Part shown: positions 8,793 to 17,491 of the stretch, piece after piece | Numbering within the stretch: the first letter of the stretch is position 1 | Layout of the letters: each line of letters opens with the position of its first letter | Assembly (NCBI GenBank): GCA_013373125.1 | Contig: JABXIK010000023.1 | Span: 1 to 64,000, forward strand | Direction: 5' to 3' | DNA from: Gammaproteobacteria bacterium | GTDB lineage: Bacteria > Pseudomonadota > Gammaproteobacteria > Pseudomonadales > Oceanobacteraceae | DNA length: 64,000 bases | Position numbers and translations under genes: made by a program | Notes under the pieces: model-generated | Database searches by the model: none | Told to the model about the DNA's origin: nothing | The model's input: the letters and a program-made list of their open reading frames with translations, nothing else

Positions 8793-10705
8793 TATTAGAT
8801 CAGTATTTGTCCCGTTTAGATGCCCATAGCATCAATCAATTGGATTTAGCGTTCGCAAAGTTTTTGCAATCACTGGCACCGAGTGAATCACATCTAGATT
8901 TACTGGGATTTGTTGTGAGTGCTCATTTGGGTCAGGGGCATGTGTGTTTAGATTTCTCTCAACCTCATGAGTGGTTAACCCAGCAGGAATTGTTGGAGAT
9001 TAAGCAATTAGCGAATAAGAGTAAGATTGTAAGTAAGCTCGCCATAGGCTTGGATGCCCCGATCGATGATGTGACTATTATTGAGCCACTGGTCTTGCAA
9101 GGTGAGCGTTTGTATTTACAGCGCTATTGGTTATATGAATCACAATTGGCATCACGTATTCAAAGTCGATTACAGAGTCGGTCTTGGGATTTAAAATCAC
9201 AAGAGCATTTTATTGCGACTCTTTTTCCAAAAAGTTATGACGAAATAGACTGGCAGGCTGTCGCAGCCTGTATGGCAGCTAAGCAAGGGTTTTGTGTGAT
9301 CAGTGGAGGCCCAGGAACAGGGAAGACCACCACAGTTATTCGTTTGTTATCACTTTTAATTCAGTTGTATCAAACACAGTTGAATTCTCGCCCGATTATT
9401 AAACTGGTTGCGCCAACGGGAAAGGCTGCTATGCGCTTAACCGAATCCATCGCTTCGGCGAAACAAGGATTGAATGTGGATGCCAATATTATGCAGTGGA
9501 TTCCGGAGCAAGCCAGCACACTACATCGTTTATTGAAGTCTAATGGTCGTGGTGAGTTTCAGTATCACAAATACAATCCATTGCATCTGGACATAATCAT
9601 CGTGGATGAAGCCTCTATGGTGGATTTGTCATTAATGTCAAAGCTGTTCGATGCTTTGCCTGAACATGCTCAATTGATTTTATTAGGGGATAAAGATCAA
9701 TTAGCGTCCGTAGAGGCGGGCAGCGTACTTGCGGATATTTGCGATAGCGATAATGAGCATGGATACAGTGATGCAATGGTTAAAGATTTATCTGCATTGA
9801 TAAAGCATGACTTGACCGCTTTTACTGAGTCGCAAGGTTCACAAATTCGCGATCATATTTGTCATTTACGTAAGAGCTATCGCTTTGATGCTAACAGTGG
9901 AATTGGTTTTTTAGCCCAAGCCGCCAATCGCGGTAATGTGAGCCAGTGGAATCAAGTGGTATCGAGCAATTATAGCGATTTACAATTGATGGATTTATCC
10001 GAAGAGCAGTTCGCCAATTTTATTCAGCAAGGCGTGGTTGAATACGGTCGATATTTAGAGTCCGTTTTGCCGAATTTAAAAAATGGCATGTCCGATGAAG
10101 ACGCTTTACGCGCACATCATCAATTTTCTAAATTCCAAATCCTATGCGCGTTAAGAGAAGGGCGTTTAGGCGTTGAAGGCTTGAATCAACAAATTGAGCA
10201 AGGCTTACAGCAAAAAGCTTGGATCCCCAAAGATCAAACCTGGTATGCAGGGCGACCTGTGATGATTATGCAGAACGATTATGGATTAAACCTGTATAAT
10301 GGGGACATCGGTTTGATTTTGCCCCGTTTGGGTGAAGATGGTGTAGTGAGGCTAAAGGCCGCGTTTGTGGGGGCGGATCAGCATATACGTTGGCTGCAAC
10401 CGGCACGTTTGCCACAACATGAAACCGTGTATGCCATGACGGTGCATAAAAGTCAGGGCTCAGAGTTTGAGCATTGTGCTTTGGTTTTACCCGATCATCA
10501 GACTCAGGTATTAACAAAAGAATTGATATATACCGGCATTACCCGGGCCAAAAAACGGCTAACCTGTATAGGTCGGTCATCCGTTATTCATCAAGCGTTA
10601 CAACGAAAAGTGCAGCGGGCCAGTGGATTAGGCCAGCGGTTATGGCGTCAAACTGATTTGGAGCCATTGCAAGCAGACGAAGGTTCACAGTTTTCATTAT
10701 TTTAA
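8786..10705 (+). CDS. recD: exodeoxyribonuclease V subunit alpha (RecD)
   Basis: A 639-residue superfamily 1B helicase, the 5'-3' motor of RecBCD. Walker A SGGPGTGKTTTV is near residue 174, VAPTGKAAMRL near 208, VDEASMVDLSLM near 273, GDKDQLASVEAGSVL near 303, and the late motifs VHKSQGSEF and LIYTGITRAKK near 550-590. It is a little longer than E. coli RecD (608). msrA follows 12 bases later with no terminator between them, so msrA and rlmF probably share this transcript. Confidence 0.97.
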   Translation: MLILDQYLSRLDAHSINQLDLAFAKFLQSLAPSESHLDLLGFVVSAHLGQGHVCLDFSQPHEWLTQQELLEIKQLANKSKIVSKLAIGLDAPIDDVTIIEPLVLQGERLYLQRYWLYESQLASRIQSRLQSRSWDLKSQEHFIATLFPKSYDEIDWQAVAACMAAKQGFCVISGGPGTGKTTTVIRLLSLLIQLYQTQLNSRPIIKLVAPTGKAAMRLTESIASAKQGLNVDANIMQWIPEQASTLHRLLKSNGRGEFQYHKYNPLHLDIIIVDEASMVDLSLMSKLFDALPEHAQLILLGDKDQLASVEAGSVLADICDSDNEHGYSDAMVKDLSALIKHDLTAFTESQGSQIRDHICHLRKSYRFDANSGIGFLAQAANRGNVSQWNQVVSSNYSDLQLMDLSEEQFANFIQQGVVEYGRYLESVLPNLKNGMSDEDALRAHHQFSKFQILCALREGRLGVEGLNQQIEQGLQQKAWIPKDQTWYAGRPVMIMQNDYGLNLYNGDIGLILPRLGEDGVVRLKAAFVGADQHIRWLQPARLPQHETVYAMTVHKSQGSEFEHCALVLPDHQTQVLTKELIYTGITRAKKRLTCIGRSSVIHQALQRKVQRASGLGQRLWRQTDLEPLQADEGSQFSLF

Positions 10706-10717
10706 TAGGTGAGTCCC

Positions 10718-11338
10718 ATGGGTTTACAGAACATGATTACAAAAGATCAGGCATTGCCTGATCGTGCTGAAAAAATGCCCATCTTGAATAAGCATGCGGT
10801 TAATGGACGTAGTATGGAAGGCCCATGGCCGAACCACGCTAAGAAAGCGTTTTTTGCGATGGGCTGTTTTTGGGGGGCCGAGCGTTTATTTTGGCAAATG
10901 CCAGGGGTGTATTGTACTGCTGTAGGTTACATGGGTGGTTTGACTAAAAATCCAACTTATGAAGAAGTGTGCTCTGGTTACACAGGCCATACTGAAACTG
11001 TCATGGTGGTGTTTAATCAAGAGCTGACGGATTTCTGGACCTTACTTGAAACCTTTTGGCAAAGTCATGACCCAACTCAGGGTATGGCTCAAGGTAATGA
11101 TAAGGGCACGCAATATCGTTCTGCCATTTTTTGGGAAGACGATATGCAAAAGATGTTTGCTGAAAAAAGTAAGCAAATGTATCAAGCTAATCTTAGCAAA
11201 GTTGGTATGGGCAATATCACCACTGAAATTACGAAAGCGCGAGAATTCTATTTTGCTGAAGATGCTCATCAGCAATATTTGCACAAAAACCCGAACGGGT
11301 ATTGTGGTTTAGGCGGCACAGGTGTGTCGTTCGTTTAA
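10718..11338 (+). CDS. msrA: peptide-methionine (S)-S-oxide reductase MsrA
   Basis: A 206-residue enzyme that reduces the S epimer of methionine sulfoxide in proteins. [13 protein letters not shown] holds the catalytic cysteine, [18 protein letters not shown] and GHTETV form the substrate site, and the resolving cysteine is in GYCGLGG near the C-terminus. The N-terminal extension with [18 protein letters not shown] matches the E. coli-type long form. A GTG at 10709 is also in frame, but AGGTGAG at 10707-10713 makes the ATG at 10718 the better start. rlmF begins inside its stop codon region. Confidence 0.96.
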   Translation: MGLQNMITKDQALPDRAEKMPILNKHAVNGRSMEGPWPNHAKKAFFAMGCFWGAERLFWQMPGVYCTAVGYMGGLTKNPTYEEVCSGYTGHTETVMVVFNQELTDFWTLLETFWQSHDPTQGMAQGNDKGTQYRSAIFWEDDMQKMFAEKSKQMYQANLSKVGMGNITTEITKAREFYFAEDAHQQYLHKNPNGYCGLGGTGVSFV

Positions 11339-12240
11339 TGCACCCGCGTAATCCCCATGTAAACGGTTATGATATGGCGACGCTCACTCAGGCTCTACCT
11401 GAGTTAGCGCCGTTTATCGTGATGAGTAAACAAGGCCGGGAATCCATTAATTTCTCCGACTCAAACGCCGTGAAATTACTCAACAAAGCGCTGCTGATTC
11501 ATGAGTACGGATTGCATGATTGGGATATTCCACAGGGCTATTTATGTCCACCCATTCCTGGACGTGCCGACTACCTGTGTCACTTATATGATTACCTAAT
11601 GAGTTTAGGCTTATTAAATACTGACCATACGATTCGAGGGTTGGATATTGGAACGGGGGCTAATTTGATTTACCCGTTATTAGCGAATCGCTTATTTGGC
11701 TGGCACATGTTGGGGGCGGATATTGATAGCATTTCGTTGCAGAGTGCGCAAAATATTTTAAATGGGAATGCCGATTTACAATTACCCATTGAATTACGTT
11801 TGCAGTCTAATCCTGAAAATATGTTTCAAGGCGTTATCCAAATCCAAGAAACATTCTTGTTTAGCATGTGTAATCCGCCATTTCATAGTTCTAAGCAAGC
11901 CGCCATGGCAGGCAGTGAACGTAAAAATAAAAACCTAAACCGTAATAAACAAAAGCGTTTATCAAATCAGCGAGCGATTAAAGATACTAAAGCACTGAAT
12001 TTTTCCGGTCAGAGTAATGAGTTGTGGTGTGAAGGTGGCGAGCGTCGATTTATAACCAAGATGATTTTTGAATCACAAACGTTTAAACAGCAAGTAGCAT
12101 GCTTTACTTGTTTGGTTTCGAAAAAAGAAACTTTACAGGATTTAAAACGTCCACTTAAAAAAGTAAACGCCATTTTTGATGTGGTGAAAATGCAACAGGG
12201 CAATAAAGAAAGTCGATTTATTGCTTGGCGTTACGAATAA
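11338..12240 (+). CDS. rlmF: 23S rRNA (adenine(1618)-N(6))-methyltransferase RlmF
   Basis: A 300-residue N6-adenine methyltransferase acting on A1618 of 23S rRNA. The start HPRNPHVNGYD, the segment WDIPQGYLCPPIPGRADY and the catalytic motif CNPPFHSS all match the RlmF (YbiN) family; the SAM-binding motif is GLDIGTGAN near residue 103. I place the start at 11338, where TAATG overlaps the msrA stop by one base; the open frame extends 36 bases further up inside msrA. It ends 6 bases before the convergent Bax-like gene. Confidence 0.95.
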   Translation: MHPRNPHVNGYDMATLTQALPELAPFIVMSKQGRESINFSDSNAVKLLNKALLIHEYGLHDWDIPQGYLCPPIPGRADYLCHLYDYLMSLGLLNTDHTIRGLDIGTGANLIYPLLANRLFGWHMLGADIDSISLQSAQNILNGNADLQLPIELRLQSNPENMFQGVIQIQETFLFSMCNPPFHSSKQAAMAGSERKNKNLNRNKQKRLSNQRAIKDTKALNFSGQSNELWCEGGERRFITKMIFESQTFKQQVACFTCLVSKKETLQDLKRPLKKVNAIFDVVKMQQGNKESRFIAWRYE

Positions 12241-12246
12241 GTAAAC

Positions 12247-13050
12247 CTAATGACTATTCTCTACGGTTCTGTTGTATTGTTGTAGCTTGTTTTGTTTGAT
12301 CATGGCTTGTATTTCATGAATATATGCTTCACGTCGAGTACTGTAGCCCCATAATCCTTTCGCTAATTTTAGCCCTGTAATTTTAATATCGTCTTTACGC
12401 GCTTCTGCTCTCAAGTCTCGCAACTTTTTATAGGCATTCTGACTATTTAGGTTTCGCATATAACTTTCAATCGAGTCCGTAATGCTATCGAATTTGGCAA
12501 CTTCGTGCTTTTGCTTACCATGTCGCTGCAGTGGAATAATGCCGCAGCCTTTCACGTAGCACCATTGCCCGAATAGGTTGTTGCCTTCTTGTGCAAAGCG
12601 TGACGTACCCCAAGCGGATTCATTGGCTGCTTGTGCCATGGCGAGAGATGCGGGGATGATATCCACGCGAACTAATAACTCATTAATTCGATCATGTACT
12701 TCTGTTTCGTCTACCTCATATTTCTCGGCCAATTGGCTAAGTCGTTTTAATTGAGAGTTTGACAACTCAGGAAAATGCGACTGTATTTCGATTAATTCAC
12801 GGCGCTCATTCAAAATTCGATCATTCGCATACTTTATTTTAGGCTGTAGAAATTGAAAGAAATCTTGTTTCTTCTCACGGACATCTGTGTACGTTGAGAA
12901 GTCTGGGATCGAGCTGTTCAGCGTGAATGGATTCGAATGATCAGATAGGGTTAACTCAACGTTGGTTTGACTTGGAAAAAATACCCCAACCAATGCGGCA
13001 ACTGTTAATAATAAAAAAAGCGAAATACTAAATACGATTTGCATAAACAC
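12247..13050 (-). CDS. Bax-like glucosaminidase domain protein
   Basis: A 267-residue protein with an N-terminal hydrophobic segment (about residues 4-25) that is either a membrane anchor or a signal peptide. The glucosaminidase domain follows, with AQAANESAWGTSRFA (about 158-172) providing the catalytic glutamate, then GNNLFGQWCYVKGCG and the YSTRREAYI end typical of E. coli Bax and of N-acetylglucosaminidases of the GH73 type. It probably trims peptidoglycan glycan strands in the periplasm. Two ATGs lie six bases apart at the start and I cannot choose between them. Confidence 0.85.
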   Translation of the reverse strand: MFMQIVFSISLFLLLTVAALVGVFFPSQTNVELTLSDHSNPFTLNSSIPDFSTYTDVREKKQDFFQFLQPKIKYANDRILNERRELIEIQSHFPELSNSQLKRLSQLAEKYEVDETEVHDRINELLVRVDIIPASLAMAQAANESAWGTSRFAQEGNNLFGQWCYVKGCGIIPLQRHGKQKHEVAKFDSITDSIESYMRNLNSQNAYKKLRDLRAEARKDDIKITGLKLAKGLWGYSTRREAYIHEIQAMIKQNKLQQYNRTVENSH

Positions 13051-13084
13051 ACCAAAAACAAAAGTTTGAATGCAGTGTATCAGT

Positions 13085-13846
13085 TCACAGTTTTAGATAA
13101 TAGTCAGACAATAAGTTCGTAAATTCAGGGGTATAGTCATTGCTATTAGTGTGATAAATCGTGATTGAGCTGTGCTGGATGTTACTGACCGGTTTTTTAG
13201 TATAGTGCCAGATCCCCATTTTACTGGGCTTATTCTCACGAGCAAAAACCGCTATGTGTTGCTGAAGATTTAAGCCATGTTGTTGAGCATGGACAGAAAA
13301 ATTTTTGTGTTCATGGGGCGGTAATAACACCCATGCAGATCCAACTTCGCTGAGAAGTCGAGCCATATGAAAGGTTAATTCTGAAAACGATAATCCGTCA
13401 TTGTGCCGTGCTTGATTACGCTGTGTGTTGTCACCTTGTAAGTGCTCAGTAAAGAATGGAGGGTTACACAGAATACAATCGTACTGCTGATCTGTGGTGT
13501 AGTTTTGAATACTGGTATGGTGTGAATGGAGTCGGCTTGAAAAAGGGCTGCTGGCAAAATTTTGCAGGGCTTGTTGTGCAGCGGAAGTATCAATTTCGAT
13601 GGCATCTATGCTGGCATTACAACGCTGAGCGGCCATGAGCGCCAATAAACCGGTGCCGGTACCAATATCCAAAACGGATTGAGTGTTGCTCACTTGGATG
13701 ATCGCCCCAAAAAGACAAGCATCAAGACTGACTTTCATAGCGCATTGATCTTGTTGGATGCCAAATTGTTTGAATTGGAATGTATGTTTAGACAAGATAT
13801 TTCTGCAAAAAATAGCAAGTATAAATATAGGCGATGGAGCTGTCAC
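13085..13846 (-). CDS. trmN6: tRNA1(Val) (adenine(37)-N6)-methyltransferase TrmN6
   Basis: FQFKQFGIQQDQCAMKVSLD aligns with the start of E. coli YfiC/TrmN6, VLDIGTGTGLLALMAA is the SAM site, and CILCNPPFF is the N6-adenine methyltransferase catalytic motif. The enzyme methylates A37 of tRNA-Val. The GTG at 13846 adds a hydrophobic stretch (PIFILAIF) that family members lack; a TTG at 13795 would give a start like that of E. coli. Neither has a good ribosome binding site, so the start is uncertain. Confidence 0.85.
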   Translation of the reverse strand: MTAPSPIFILAIFCRNILSKHTFQFKQFGIQQDQCAMKVSLDACLFGAIIQVSNTQSVLDIGTGTGLLALMAAQRCNASIDAIEIDTSAAQQALQNFASSPFSSRLHSHHTSIQNYTTDQQYDCILCNPPFFTEHLQGDNTQRNQARHNDGLSFSELTFHMARLLSEVGSAWVLLPPHEHKNFSVHAQQHGLNLQQHIAVFARENKPSKMGIWHYTKKPVSNIQHSSITIYHTNSNDYTPEFTNLLSDYYLKL

Positions 13847-13850
13847 GATT

Positions 13851-13873
13851 TAGGCAAGTGAATCACTTGCCTA
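13851..13873. repeat. perfect inverted repeat, 10-base arms with a 3-base loop
   Basis: TAGGCAAGTG and CACTTGCCTA flank AAT. It lies between the small orphan gene (13891-14259) and trmN6, both read leftwards, and just before the furthest possible trmN6 start. Neither side is followed by a run of T, so it is not a textbook terminator. It could be a transcript hairpin or an operator. Confidence 0.6.
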
Positions 13874-13890
13874 TAAAAGTATCGCTGTGA

Positions 13891-14259
13891 TTAGGCGACG
13901 CTGTGAGCTAACTCTTGTGGGTGCAGAATATAAACCACCCAAGCAATGGCGGTGGCGTAACACAGGTTGGTGGCTAATTCACTATGTGGGTCTTCCAGAA
14001 ACGCCCGTTGCGATGCCAAGCCACGGATTCGGCTAGCAAGGTCAGGGTGAAAGGCCAAATATTTATCCCACACCATTTGATGAGTGGAAGTATCAATGCC
14101 ATATGGACCAAGCCCTTTGTGGTGTTTAGTGTTTTGGTGCTTTTGTTTTTGGGTAACGATGGCCACCAGTAAGTTTTCGACGGCGGTACCGGCTTTTCCC
14201 AAGTAATCTAAGGTGGGATGAATGATTTGTTCGCGCAATTCTTGTTTGCTGATATCCAT
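13891..14259 (-). CDS. small conserved-looking protein, possibly a lysozyme-fold relative without catalytic residue
   Basis: A 122-residue cytoplasmic-looking protein with no signal peptide. The layout REQIIHPTLDYLG, then GPYGIDTSTHQMVWDKYL, then SRIRGLASQ and SELATNLCYATAIAW reminds me of a family of phage and gammaproteobacterial proteins with a transglycosylase-like fold. In those, a glutamate-serine pair follows the first helix; here that position reads TQKQKHQNTKHH. If the kinship is right, this is a non-enzymatic member. It has a strong ribosome binding site (AGGAGGT) just before its ATG, which supports real expression. Confidence 0.6.
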   Translation of the reverse strand: MDISKQELREQIIHPTLDYLGKAGTAVENLLVAIVTQKQKHQNTKHHKGLGPYGIDTSTHQMVWDKYLAFHPDLASRIRGLASQRAFLEDPHSELATNLCYATAIAWVVYILHPQELAHSVA

Positions 14260-14527
14260 GGCTTACCTCCTCGGGCGCCCTAGGATCGGCTAGTTATTGA
14301 CTTCATTTAATAAAAAGCAAAAACCCTGCCGAATCCCTCAAATATCAATAACCATTTTCCGGGTTGGAAAATCGTGTTTCGTTATTAATACTATCGACCA
14401 ACTCTATGGCTTATTTAGTCCTTTTTTTCGTGACCCTTATATAGAACATAGTGGCAACACGTTAAACTTCAAGTGGCATATTGGTTATACGATGTTGGTT
14501 TTTAATTGGTTTGTATTGAGGTAATCC

Positions 14528-15301
14528 ATGGGTTGGGTAGACAGTCATTGTCACTTGAATTTCCCGCAATTTGATCCTGATCGCTTGTTCCCTGAACTTG
14601 AGCGCATGGGGTGTCAGGGCGTTTTGATTCCAGCGACCACCGCACAAAGCTGGGAGAGCGTACTGCAGCTTAAAACCGCTTATGAAAAATTTGTTTTAGC
14701 GGCTTTTGGGTTACATCCATATTTTATAGAGCAGCACCAAGCTTCCGATTTAGAAAGCCTGGATCAATACATCACTCTACATAAGCCCTGTGCTCTGGGA
14801 GAGTTTGGTCTGGATGCTATGCTGGATGCTGAGTTATGGCAGCAGCAGATTTTCTATTTTAATCAACAACTTGAGATAGCTAAACAGCATAAATTGCCGT
14901 TGGTGATTCATTGTCGAAAAGCCCATGATCAACTGGCCAGTTTGGTCAAAGCGTCAGGGTTTAGATCAGGTGGATTCATCCATGGTTTTTCGGGCAGTCT
15001 GCAACAAGCTAAGCGATATCTGGATTTAGGGCTCGTATTGGGTCTAGGTGGCGCACTTACCTATGATCGAGCTAAGGCCATGCATAAAATGGTGGCGGCT
15101 TTACCTGATGATGCCTATACCTTAGAAACGGATAGTCCGGATATGGCACCGGCATTTGCAAAAGCTGAGGTGAATACCCCTATGAATATTCCAAAAATAG
15201 CCGAGTATATTGCTCGTCTAAGAGGGCAGACCTTGGAGAAGGTGTTTTCAGATAGCACCTGTAACGTTGAACGCATCTTAAATCTCAAGCTGGGAGCTTA
15301 A
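14528..15301 (+). CDS. TatD family metal-dependent hydrolase (YjjV-like)
   Basis: A 257-residue TIM-barrel metallo-hydrolase. The metal ligands are all visible: DSHCHL (residues 5-10), GEFGLD (about 97), HCRKAHD (about 132), HGFSGS (about 158) and ETDSPDM (about 201). TatD-family proteins act as DNases or 3' exonucleases in the cytoplasm; the exact substrate of YjjV-type members is not settled. The start is well supported by GAGGTAA ahead of the ATG. One base separates it from the DJ-1 gene, so they form a pair. Confidence 0.9.
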   Translation: MGWVDSHCHLNFPQFDPDRLFPELERMGCQGVLIPATTAQSWESVLQLKTAYEKFVLAAFGLHPYFIEQHQASDLESLDQYITLHKPCALGEFGLDAMLDAELWQQQIFYFNQQLEIAKQHKLPLVIHCRKAHDQLASLVKASGFRSGGFIHGFSGSLQQAKRYLDLGLVLGLGGALTYDRAKAMHKMVAALPDDAYTLETDSPDMAPAFAKAEVNTPMNIPKIAEYIARLRGQTLEKVFSDSTCNVERILNLKLGA

Positions 15302-15302
15302 A

Positions 15303-15842
15303 ATGAAGGCATTGGTGGTGATCGCAGATGGCATTGAGGAATTAGAAACCGTCACTATTACAGACTTACTTGTTCGAGGGGGTATTCAAGTAACACTGGC
15401 CAGTGTGAATGGGTTACAGGTAACAGCCGCTCGCGGTTTAAAATTGACGGCGGATGATGCGATTACTGGCATCTCTGATGACTTTGATGTTGTGATCTGC
15501 CCTGGGGGAAATTTAGGGGCGCAAAATCTGGCTGCTTGTGAGACCCTGAAATCACTGTTGGCGGCTCGCCATCAAAAACGGCAGTGGATTGCCGCTATCT
15601 GCGCGTCTCCGGCTGTGGTGTTAGAGCCATGGGGCATTTTAGATGGCAGAGGAGCTACGTGCTTTCCTGCTCTTGAGCATGAATTAGTGGATTATCGTGA
15701 CCTACCTGTGGTGGTGGATGGTCACATTATCACCAGTCAAGGACCCGCAACCTCAGCCCAATTTGCGCTGACCATTGTGCAAAAACTGCAAGGCGATGCT
15801 GTTGCCAAAGATGTGGCCAAAAACGCTTTGTACCGTTTCTAG
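15303..15842 (+). CDS. DJ-1/PfpI family protein (YajL/ThiJ type)
   Basis: A 179-residue DJ-1 fold protein. IADGIEELE provides the conserved glutamate near residue 14, and AAICASPAVVLE carries the nucleophilic cysteine at residue 100, in the tight elbow typical of the family. Relatives are linked to protection from oxidative stress or reactive aldehydes, or to chaperone activity; E. coli YajL is the nearest characterised type. It is probably translated together with the TatD-like gene just upstream. Confidence 0.9.
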   Translation: MKALVVIADGIEELETVTITDLLVRGGIQVTLASVNGLQVTAARGLKLTADDAITGISDDFDVVICPGGNLGAQNLAACETLKSLLAARHQKRQWIAAICASPAVVLEPWGILDGRGATCFPALEHELVDYRDLPVVVDGHIITSQGPATSAQFALTIVQKLQGDAVAKDVAKNALYRF

Positions 15843-15932
15843 TTGTTATCTTAATTGTATTCTATGTGAGTACTTGCTTACTTTAGTTGGTACTATAGTT
15901 CTTTGTTTTCTCTTGAGGGATTGTTCGAATAA

Positions 15933-15995
15933 TGCGTCACAGGTCTAATCCTTTTGGATTAAGTATGATAAAGTGCGTCACGAAAAATTGCGTCA
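15933..15995. promoter_or_regulatory. three copies of TGCGTCA upstream of the DUF1329 gene
   Basis: TGCGTCA occurs at 15933-15939, 15974-15980 and 15989-15995, all on the plus strand, within the 210-base gap before the DUF1329 gene. A short hairpin (TAATCC-TTTT-GGATTA, 15946-15961) lies between the first two. The repetition suggests a regulator binding region, but the motif matches no site I can name. Confidence 0.35.
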
Positions 15996-16052
15996 ATACT
16001 GGTTACTTTTTCAACGATGAAGGGCTGGTATAAATATAATAAAGGAGCGATT

Positions 16053-17405
16053 GTGAACCGCGTCATTCAACTTTCAGCACTCTTGCTGACCGTGCTAGCC
16101 TCGTCTGCCACTTTGGCAAAAGTATCTCCTCAACAAGCTGCTCGATTAGGTCTTGATTTGACACCCATGGGTGCAGAAAAAGCCGGTAATGTGAGCGGAA
16201 GTATTCCTGCGTGGACAGGTGGTATTACTCAACCTGTTGCCGGTTATGAAGAAGGCCAATTCCATATTGACCCTTACAGCAAAGATCGTGTGTTGCATGT
16301 CATTAACTCAAACAACCTGCAAAAATACAAAGAGCACTTAACCCAAGGTCAGATTGAATTACTAAAGCGCCATCCTGAATACAGCATCAACGTATACCCA
16401 AGTCATCGTAGTGCGGCATACCCGCAATTTGTATATGACGCGGTGAAAAAGAATGCCGTTTCAGCGGAATTACAACCCTATGGTACCGGTGTGACGAACA
16501 CCATTATGGCAAGCCCGTTTCCCATTCCTAAAGACGGTGCAGAAGTTTTATGGAATCACACGTTGCGTTATCGTGGTTTGAACTGGGAATATGTGTCTTC
16601 TACGTTGAACACCACAGAGTCTGGCGATCAAGGTATCACGACACGTGAGTATCAATATTTCTTCGCTTACTCACAGCCAGGTATCACCTTATCTGAAATT
16701 GATAACAAGATTTTTTACTTAAAGCGTAAGACGTTGTCCCCTGCAAAAATGGCCGGTCAAATGACGCTGGTACATGAAACCTTGGATCAGATTCGTTCTC
16801 CGCGTAAATCTTGGATCTACATGCCGGGTCAGCGTCGTGTTCGTCGTACACCGGATCTTGCCTATGACACATCTGACATCGACAGCAATGGTATTCGTAC
16901 CATCGACCAGGTCGATATGTTTAACGGTGCGCCAAATTTATATGATTGGACGTTAGTGGGTAAGCAAGAAAAATACATTCCGTATAATGCGTACAAGTTA
17001 CACAGTGGCAACCTGAAGATTTCGGATATTGCGAAAAAAGATTTTATTAATCCAAATTTGACCCGCTATGAGCCACACCGTGTGTGGGTGGTAGAAGCGA
17101 CAATTCGTACCGGTATGAGCCACATTTATACTAAGCGTCGTTATTATTTTGATGAAGATACCTGGCAAATCGTATTAGCTGAAGAATACAACGACGATGG
17201 TAAGCTAGTGCAAGTGACTGAAGCCCACACTATCAATTACTATCAAGTTCCTATGGTGTATTCGACGTTAGAAGTGACCTACGATCTTGAAGATGGTCGT
17301 TACTTCGCAGAAGGCTTAGATAACGAACGCTCACCGATTAATATGAATGTGAACTTTGAAACTCGTGACTTTAGTTCTTCGGCGTTACGACGCGAAGCTC
17401 GCTAA
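16053..17405 (+). CDS. DUF1329 family outer-membrane-associated protein
   Basis: A 450-residue exported protein. After a signal peptide ending at ATLA (about residue 22) the mature start KVSPQQAARLGLDLTPMGAE is typical of DUF1329, as are GNVSGSIPAWTGG, SWIYMPGQRRVRRTP and YTKRRYYFDEDTWQI. The fold is thought to resemble LolA/LolB-type lipoprotein carriers. Members are often next to RND transporters in Pseudomonas-like bacteria, but this one is alone. I choose the GTG at 16053, with AAGGAG six bases before it; an ATG at 16017 in the same frame has no such site and would spoil the signal peptide. Confidence 0.9.
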   Translation: MNRVIQLSALLLTVLASSATLAKVSPQQAARLGLDLTPMGAEKAGNVSGSIPAWTGGITQPVAGYEEGQFHIDPYSKDRVLHVINSNNLQKYKEHLTQGQIELLKRHPEYSINVYPSHRSAAYPQFVYDAVKKNAVSAELQPYGTGVTNTIMASPFPIPKDGAEVLWNHTLRYRGLNWEYVSSTLNTTESGDQGITTREYQYFFAYSQPGITLSEIDNKIFYLKRKTLSPAKMAGQMTLVHETLDQIRSPRKSWIYMPGQRRVRRTPDLAYDTSDIDSNGIRTIDQVDMFNGAPNLYDWTLVGKQEKYIPYNAYKLHSGNLKISDIAKKDFINPNLTRYEPHRVWVVEATIRTGMSHIYTKRRYYFDEDTWQIVLAEEYNDDGKLVQVTEAHTINYYQVPMVYSTLEVTYDLEDGRYFAEGLDNERSPINMNVNFETRDFSSSALRREAR

Positions 17406-17421
17406 ACGATCTTAACTTTTA

Positions 17422-17452
17422 AAAACCCTAGGTGTCCCCTAGGGTTTTTTTT
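17422..17452 (+). terminator. rho-independent terminator after the DUF1329 gene
   Basis: AAACCCTAGG pairs with CCTAGGGTTT, followed by a run of eight T bases. It separates the DUF1329 gene from the transglycosylase gene, which must therefore have its own promoter or rely on read-through. Confidence 0.9.
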
Positions 17453-17491
17453 ATGGTATAACCACCCCTCAAGTTGAAAGAGGTGTTATTG

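Noticed and set aside
11302..11337. Longer start for rlmF
   Set aside because: The extra residues lie inside msrA and do not resemble the family; the ATG at 11338 matches it.
14260..14527. Possible broken gene between the small orphan and the TatD gene
   Set aside because: Translations in all frames show stops and nothing recognisable.
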